From positions 1-64,000 of the forward strand of contig FWCC01000546.1 of the NCBI GenBank assembly GCA_900169235.1: 64,000 nt of DNA, given 5' to 3'. The notes beneath the pieces were generated by a model, which saw nothing but the letters and a program-made list of their open reading frames with translations, was not told the DNA's origin and did not search any database. Positions 58,277-64,000 of the stretch are shown here, piece by piece. This DNA is from Zarea fungicola. Taxonomy: Eukaryota > Ascomycota > Sordariomycetes > Hypocreales > Cordycipitaceae. The translations under genes were made by a program, and so were the position numbers. Within the stretch, counting starts at the first letter, position 1. Each line of letters starts with the position of its first letter.

Positions 58277-58460
58277 TTCGCTGGCCAAGCTAGTTGAAGT
58301 GAGGTGGCTGGAGCACAGTGGCGGCGATACAGAGTCTTGGGTGTTGTTCGTACCGGTCAGGTACCTTGCAGACGCTCCACTACCAGGGTCTTTTAAGTGG
58401 GCCACTTTAGCTGGTTGCCCCAGAGGCTGCTTAATAGACCCACGGCAAGAACACGCTTCG

Positions 58461-58466
58461 ACGCGT
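58461..58466. promoter_or_regulatory. MluI cell-cycle box (GACGCGTC context)
   Basis: ACGCGT inside the 8-bp palindrome GACGCGTC, about 190 bp upstream of the RNR2 start. A third, weaker ACGCGA lies at 58547-58552. Confidence 0.6.
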
Positions 58467-58651
58467 CTTTCTGCACGTGACGGTGTGGTACTGCTTGTAC
58501 AAAAGCCTGTGGTGCCACCCGCTACTTACCGTTGAACCTATTCTCTACGCGACTTCAATCCACGTCAGGCACACCTTAATTCCAATTGTCCTCTTTATTT
58601 CCAGACTCTTGCCCTGAACTTGCTCATCTTCACACCGCACATCACATTGCA

Positions 58652-60062
58652 ATGGCTGCCCAGACGACACCTTCGAAGCAGGTAAGCTTTGACTCCGTCT
58701 CCTAGGCAACGGCAACGCCGTGAACCATCAGCCCTGACGAAGCACCATGACTAACAGCTGTGACAGGCTGCTTCTGCAATTGAGTCTTTCAAGATGGAAT
58801 CCCCTGTCAAGAAACTCGATTTTTCCATCGCCAACAAGGAGAACCTTCCGGCCGACTCTTTGGAGGCTAGTTCCACCGACATCACCTCTCCCAGGCTTAT
58901 TGAATCCCTGAAGAGGGAGAGCAAGGAGGTTGCTCCCACCGCTACCAGTATAAAACCCGACTACATGGACGAGCCAATTCTCCAAGAGAACCCCCAGCGC
59001 TTCGTCCTCTTCCCCATTAAGTACCACGAGGTATGTGTTCCGAGACGCGTTTCTACGCGTAAAGTGCCACCTTGACGCGATTATTGGACTAATATGGTAA
59101 CTGGCTAGATTTGGCAAATGTACAAGAAGGCCGAGGCTTCCTTCTGGACCGCCGAGGAGATTGATCTGTCCAAAGACCTTCACGACTGGAACCATCGTCT
59201 GAATGCCGACGAGCAGTACTTCATCTCACACATCCTTGCCTTCTTCGCTGCCTCTGATGGTATTGTCAACGAGAACCTTGTGGAGCGCTTCAGTGGCGAG
59301 GTACAGATCCCTGAAGCTCGCTGCTTCTACGGTTTCCAGATCATGATGGAGAATATTCACTCCGAGACGTACTCCCTGCTCATTGACACTTACATCAAGG
59401 AGCAGGCCCAGCGCACGTACCTCTTCAATGCCATTGACACCATTCCCTGCATTCGCAAGAAGGCTGATTGGGCTCTTCGCTGGATATCTGACAAGGAGTC
59501 TACCTTCGCTCAGCGCCTCGTCGCTTTTGCTGCCGTCGAGGGCATCTTCTTCTCCGGTGCTTTTGCCTCTATCTTTTGGCTCAAGAAGCGTGGTCTCATG
59601 CCTGGTCTTACCTTTTCCAACGAGCTAATCTCTCGTGACGAGGGCCTCCACACCGACTTTGCTTGTCTTCTGCATTCGCACCTCAACAACCGTGCCAGCA
59701 AGGAGGTTATCAAGACCATTATCACCGATGCCGTCGCGATTGAAAAGGAGTTCCTCACAGAGGCTCTCCCCTGTGCTCTTCTTGGCATGAACGCTACTCT
59801 TATGCAGCAGTACATTGAGTTTGTTGCTGATCGTCTTCTTGTTGCCCTTGGTAACGAGAAGGTCTACAAGTCCTCGAATCCCTTCGACTTCATGGAGAAC
59901 ATCTCCCTCGGCGGCAAGACGAACTTCTTCGAGAAGCGTGTTGGTGAATACCAGAAGGCTGGTGTCATGGCTAGCGCCGGCAAGAAAGCTGCTGCTGACG
60001 AAGGTGTCGCATCTGAAGAGAACAAGGATGGCGGTGACTTCACTTTCGATGATGACTTCTAA
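58652..60062 (+). CDS. rnr2: Ribonucleoside-diphosphate reductase small subunit
   Basis: This subunit carries the tyrosyl radical for reduction of ribonucleotides to deoxyribonucleotides. Exons 58652-58681, 58767-59030 and 59109-60062 join to 415 residues. Di-iron ligands and radical site are present: D117 in EEIDLSKD, E179 and H182 in MMENIHSE, the tyrosine Y186 four residues after H182, E of VEGIFFSG, and E and H of RDEGLHTDF. The C-terminus FTFDDDF is the peptide that docks into the large subunit. The N-terminal 70 residues are disordered, with possible CDK sites (SPVKK, SPRL). Promoter and second intron carry ACGCGT boxes, consistent with S-phase expression. Confidence 0.97.
59045..59080. 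promoter_or_regulatory. Cluster of MCB-like sites in RNR2 intron 2
   Basis: Within the 78-nt intron 59031-59108 there are ACGCGT at 59045-59050, ACGCGT at 59055-59060 and ACGCGA at 59075-59080. Three such sites in 36 bp are far above chance and may act as an intronic cell-cycle enhancer. Confidence 0.55.
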
Positions 60063-60582
60063 ACCTGTCCCGTCGTTTGAGTCGACATTGCCAGATACCC
60101 TTGTTTTGCATGTCATGTATATTTGTACGAGGAGTCTTCCGCGGGCTGAAGACTATAAATGAAATCCAGCGACTGTTAAACAGAAATGGACAGCTTTTTG
60201 CTTGGGATATTGGGTTGTAAGGCGTTCTGGGTGGCAAACTATTTCATTTGTTTACTGGGTAGGACGAGCTGGCACGCGCGTGAAGGGATGGAATTATGAT
60301 ATGTTTTAGTATTTTAGCACCGTTGCCTTTTATTATACACCAAGATAATAGAAACGATAATATCAGCTTTTGTCTTTTATTTGTGATTTATCATGTTTTC
60401 CTTGGCCGTGGTACGTCGCAGCGCAATGCGTAATCAGCGGCTCTTTGCTCAATCTAGCATATGCCACGAGCCAGTTTTCTTCTGCTAAGCTCCCACATGC
60501 CCACATGTACATTTCCTTATATGTGGCACCGCAAGTTTACTCTAGCTTCAGGTATTCGGTCTTCGGCATTTTATTTTCCTAT
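60063..60582. other. Convergent 3' flanks of RNR2 and SRP9
   Basis: A/T-rich sequence, with no gene or RNA seen. Confidence 0.5.
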
Positions 60583-61131
60583 TTATTTCTTGCCCTTCTT
60601 CTTCTTCTTGCCTCCACCGCCTCCCGCAGCGGACGCACCTGGTTGCTGTGCCGGCGGTTGCTGCTGCTTCTCCTCCACCGCTGCATCATGAACATCGGGC
60701 ATGGCCACCTCGGGGATCTCTGGCACCGCGGCCATGCTGCGGCCGAGCTGGCCCATGGCGGCGCCCATGAGCCGCGAGACCTCGGCGGCCTTTGTGGTGC
60801 GGTACTTGATTGTCACGCCGCTGACGGGGTCGAATGTCTTGAGGACGAGGGTGGCGCGCGGGGGCTTCTCGACGGCATCGGCGCCGGACGTGGTGTCTGA
60901 TGTCGAGGGCTTGCGGCGCTTGACGGCCTTTATGGAGTATCTTGTTGTGATTTTGGTCTATAGGGAGAAGAGAGATGCCACGGTTAGTTAGCTGGCTCAC
61001 CAGGCCGAGTTGCTGCCATTGCATCTCGCAGTGGATTGTGAGTGATTGCGAGAGCGTACAGATGTAGGGCTGGCTTGGATGAGGAGGGCGGATTGCTCCA
61101 GCCATTGCTGGCCGGTCTTGAAGTATGGCAT
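60583..61131 (-). CDS. srp21: Signal recognition particle subunit SRP9/SRP21
   Basis: This subunit of the SRP Alu domain helps pause translation of secretory proteins in the cytosol. Exons 61131-61060 and 60957-60583 join to 148 residues. The N-terminus MPYFKTGQQWLEQSALLIQA and the segment VLKTFDPVSGVTIKYRTTKA are typical of the SRP9-21 family. KAAEVSRLM completes the fold. The C-terminal half is a low-complexity extension, with Q/P and glycine runs, ending in a lysine cluster (KKKKKGKK) that probably contacts RNA. This extension is the usual difference between fungal SRP21 and animal SRP9. Confidence 0.9.
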
Positions 61132-61680
61132 AGCTGTTGTCTTGCTTTCTGCCCCTCCTGGGCGTGGTAAGAAAGCTTTCGTGGTCGGTCTCGTGGGCAG
61201 AGTCGGGTGCCTGGTATGACTGTCCGTAGTCAGATGTGCTGCGCGAAACTCAAGACTGTGCTTGTTCGGCCAGTATTTCCAAGTGCACGCTTCTTTTCAA
61301 GAAAGACCACTGGGAGCTAGCTCTTCGGCATGAGCGGTGGGCTTAAGACTCGGCGAAGCCGGAATAACTGCGTTATGTGTGAGGCTTGGAGGTTTATTAT
61401 ATAGCGGGAGGTAGGTGTGGCGGGGAACTGCAACAGATGAAAAAAATGGTGGGGCACAAATCGGTGCATCCACAAAACAAACAGGACGGTGATGATGGCG
61501 AAACAGTCAATAGTATCCCTCAGCTCTCGTTCTCGCTGCCCGAGCGTGACGCGTTAGTTGATCATGCTAATTGGAAATTAAATTCTTAAATCCCGTTCTA
61601 CATTATGGACATATATTATTGAGCCAGGTCAAGCTCTATGCTTTTCAACATGCAGCCTGATGCCGGCATCGTTGGCTTTT
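61132..61680. other. Intergenic, SRP9 promoter and CDK 3' flank
   Basis: The stretch lies upstream of the minus-strand SRP9 gene and downstream of the minus-strand CDK gene. A small plus-strand frame at 61386-61589 has no family character. Confidence 0.5.
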
Positions 61681-63149
61681 TCAGACCATTCGCAAGCTGA
61701 ATCCACCACCCCGTTCTTCTCTGTCCCTGCCTTGTAGAATGCCAGAGAAGTCAGCATCACCAAGTGCGGTAGCCTGTTGCCCGCGTCCCGGGGCATTTGG
61801 CTCATGGCGTCTCCTTCTCTCCTGCCCAGCCTTACTAGGAAACGTGGGGAACATGCTCTCGGGCTTTGGCTTGGGGTCTTGCTGAAAGTACTCATGTCGC
61901 AGCGTCTGCTTCGCCGTCGGCCGATCATCGGGATTCAGTGCCAGTAGCTCGGTGAGCAAGCCGGCACCAGCAGACGTCAGGCTCGGGAATCTCGCGCGAA
62001 TCACAGAGCCCGTCGCTGCGGCCGTTTTGGGTAAACGTAGAGAGCGGGCATTTGGCAGTTTGCGGAAGCCCGGCCATGATTCGTCCGTTGGGACGCCGCA
62101 TAGCTCGAATATCTTCGTTACTTGCTCGACTTCATTATTGCCCTGGAGAAGTGGTTCCCGGGATATTAGCTCACCAAAAATGCAGCCGACACTCCACATG
62201 TCGACCGCAGTATCGTATGTTTTGGTGCCTAGGAGAAGTTCTGGGCTGCGGTACCATAGGGTCACCACGAGCTGCGTCAGCTTTGGTGCTGGGTCGCCAA
62301 CGTAGCGCGCCATGCCGAAGTCGGCAATCTTGAGCTGACCGCGGTTGTTGAGTAGAAGATTCGATGTCTTGAGATCGCGGTGCAGTATCCAGTTTTCATG
62401 TAGGTAAGCCACCCCGGCCGTGAGCTGCTGTAAGAGGCATTTGATCTCCGAAGCAAGGAATGGCTCGGGCATGTCGACTAAGATGCTTTTAATATCATGT
62501 TCAACGAACTCGAGGACAAGAAAAATTGAGCTAATAGAATATTTGTTATTATTTGTTATTATTTGATATAAGATAGATTAGGGATAGGTCCGTACTTATC
62601 CATCTTGTTCACCTTGCTGCCAACCACAACCTCTTCCAAAGCAACAACATTGCGATGTTTGCAGTCGTGAAGAATCTGTATCTCTCGTAGTCCTGTAACC
62701 GGTAGCCCGCTGCGGTCCGCAGGATCAAGCTTTAGACGCTTCAAGGCGACTACCTTGCCAGTGGCACGCTGAGTTGCGCGTGCGACCCAGCCATATGTGC
62801 CCTCCTCGATGTCGTTGAGCTTATCGTACTCCTCCACGCTGCGGCTGCGACCCCATGTACCGGTCTGGAAACGTAGTACTCTGGCAGGAGACCCATCATC
62901 GCTCGTAGTTGAGGTGTCTCCTGCGCGAGAGTTCGAATCCGGCGTCAGCTTGCGGCGTTTCACAGGGCGATCATCGTGGTTGCCATCGTCGGCACGTGCA
63001 GCTTCTGCGGCCACTCGCCTCCCTTCCTCGAGTCTGCGGGCTCTTTCGGCTTTGTTCTGTCGCTTCTTCTCCTTCTCACGCCGAATCTTGGCCTCCAGTT
63101 CGGCGTCTTCCTCCGCATCGACCCACCTCGACTTGCCCGGCGCAGGCAT
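61681..63149 (-). CDS. CDK11-like (PITSLRE-type) protein kinase
   Basis: This is a predicted nuclear cyclin-dependent kinase linked to transcription and splicing. Exons 63149-62596 and 62530-61681 join to 467 residues. The N-terminal 100 residues are charged and disordered (REKEKKRQNKAERARRLEEG). The kinase domain starts at about 108: glycine loop EEGTYGWV (116-122), lysine K137, the CDK helix PVTGLRE (150-156), HRDLKTSN (235-242), DFGMAR (255-260), and T-loop VVTLWYRSPELLLG with T275. PVTGLRE replaces the PITSLRE of animal CDK11; CDK10 relatives are the alternative. The start at MPAPGKSRWV was preferred; an in-frame ATG at 63320 would add 57 residues with no family character. Confidence 0.87.
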
Positions 63150-63594
63150 GGCTTCTCCAATGTTGCGCACCCGCGGTGGCGCTATGTTCTTCCCCTCCAG
63201 TAGGCTTGCTATATGAACAAGGTAGTATTGGCTCGTGATTACTCGGCACGGGGATTTTCGTAAGCTTCCAGAGCCTCTCCGAAATGATGTCGAAGAGCGT
63301 TCGGTCGCCGATTCGGTCAATGGAAATGCCTTTTACCCTCTGTAAAAGTTGAGAGGTTCAACGTTGAAATAAGCTGGTGGAGCTTTGTTCGAGGTTCTTT
63401 GCAGCAGCTAATCTTATCGTGGGGGCGCGAGACGCTTCAGTGCAGCCCCCAAGACTGCAAGCTTGCAGAGCTACATGAAAAGCACCATCTACTCCGACGA
63501 ACCCATACTGAGCCTTACAACGGATCAAAACTTCTTCCATATCGGCCTGTGACTTTGTATTTACTATCAAGCCATTTTTTGGCAAAGAATCAGA
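63150..63594. other. Divergent promoter region
   Basis: A 445-bp shared promoter for the CDK11-like gene and the NDUFAF7-type gene. Nothing else is seen. Confidence 0.5.
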
Positions 63595-64000
63595 ATGCGC
63601 CGTGCTGTGGCTGTGCCGTCCCGGCTTCTGGCTCAGCGATCGCTAGCTCTCGCCTGTTCAAGGCGACCTTTTGGAGCGACACAATGTTTCTCTTCTTCCA
63701 TCCTGCGCCGACAGGACGAGAAGCGATGGTCTACGCCATTGTCTAAGCAACTATTTGAAGCTATTTCCGTATGTGTCATTCTATCCTTTGTTTATGCGAA
63801 TCTGGCGGCAGAGGCTGACTTTCGGTGCGGACTACCGGGACTGTCCCCCTGGCAAGCTTCATGCGCATGTGCTTGACTGGCGATGTTGGAGGCTACTATA
63901 CTGGAGCTATTGGAGAAGGCAGAGACCAGTTTGGTGTAAAGGGCGATTTCGTCACTTCCCCCGAGATTTCGCAAATCTTTGGCGAACTGATTGGTGTGTG
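63595..64000 (+). CDS. NDUFAF7-type mitochondrial methyltransferase, 5' part
   Basis: This is a predicted SAM-dependent arginine methyltransferase needed for assembly of respiratory complex I. It is cut by the window edge. Exon 1 (63595-63768) encodes a mitochondrial presequence rich in R and S (MRRAVAVPSRLLAQRSLALA) and KQLFEAIS. The conserved second part reads VRTTGTVPLASFMRMCLTGD, VGGYYTGAIG and GDFVTSPEISQIFGELIGVW, typical of the family, and is in frame from 63825. The 56-nt intron 63769-63824 would start with GTATGT but end in TTCG, not AG. Every AG just upstream leads into an in-frame TGA at 63816-63818. Either splicing is non-canonical, or the base is variant or wrong. Confidence 0.8.

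Larger units (their letters stand above)
57476..58651. other. RNR2 promoter region
   Basis: This 1.2-kb stretch between two plus-strand genes holds MCB-type sites near 58271, 58461 and 58547. A tandem TACGGAGTACGGAG lies at 57769-57782. No coding gene is supported. Confidence 0.55.

Noticed and set aside
62925..62945. GTTCGAATCC, resembling a tRNA T-arm
   Set aside because: It lies inside the CDK11-like coding exon, and no acceptor or anticodon stem can be folded around it.

Overview
The window is nuclear DNA of a filamentous ascomycete, most likely a sordariomycete and plausibly Hypocreales. The evidence is short GT-AG introns (about 50 to 156 nt) with CTNAC-type branch sites, tightly packed genes on both strands, CT-rich leaders, and orthologues typical of filamentous fungi (a Pex14/17-type peroxin, a DUF7137 surface protein, a class II HDA1 deacetylase, a PRC2 SUZ12). 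I see no prokaryotic or phage signature, no intact transposon, no CRISPR array and no secondary-metabolite cluster. Taxonomy is inferred from gene character; I have no database match.

Layout. 1.8-17.2 kb: Ies2 of INO80 (-), a Pex14/17-like peroxin (+), a 1296-residue chromodomain protein (-), Rab11/Ypt3 GTPase (+), BRX1 (+) and an F-box-like protein (+). 18.2-34.3 kb: HDA1 (+), an RS/RD-rich protein (+), a leucine-rich-repeat protein (-), SUZ12 with a C-terminal PHD finger (+), the U2 snRNP factor Cus1/SF3B2 (-) and Mediator Med2 (+). 35.0-49.4 kb: a secreted GH5 glycosidase (-), a two-PH-domain protein (-), the tRNA thiolation subunit Ncs2/Ctu2 (+), the oxaloacetate carrier Oac1 (-), Swd2 of COMPASS (+) and a DUF7137 GPI-type protein (-). 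50.9-64.0 kb: an Nrd1-like RRM protein (+), decapping enzyme Dcp2 (-), a DUF4112 protein (+), ribonucleotide reductase small subunit (+), SRP9/21 (-), a CDK11-like kinase (-) and the 5' part of an NDUFAF7-type methyltransferase (+) cut by the window edge.

Most of these are conserved housekeeping genes, and they were rebuilt exon by exon by checking reading phase across every splice junction. Chromatin and transcription factors are frequent (Ies2, chromodomain protein, HDA1, SUZ12, Med2, Swd2), as are RNA-handling factors (SF3B2, Dcp2, the RRM protein, BRX1, Ncs2, SRP9, CDK11). The genes are single-promoter units, so this is a neighbourhood and not an operon; co-function is not implied by position.

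I do not see a clear new biological system. The best leads are the chromodomain protein with a long unrecognised C-terminal region and a 29-residue tandem repeat; the SUZ12 gene with a PHD finger and a 7-codon upstream ORF overlapping its start codon; a cluster of MluI cell-cycle boxes upstream of and inside the second intron of the RNR2 gene; a CG instead of AG at the expected 3' splice site of the NDUFAF7-type gene; a GC-AG intron in the DUF4112 gene; three stop-free introns whose length is a multiple of three; and two short intergenic motifs (TACCTAGGTA and TACTCCGTA) that recur more often than chance.
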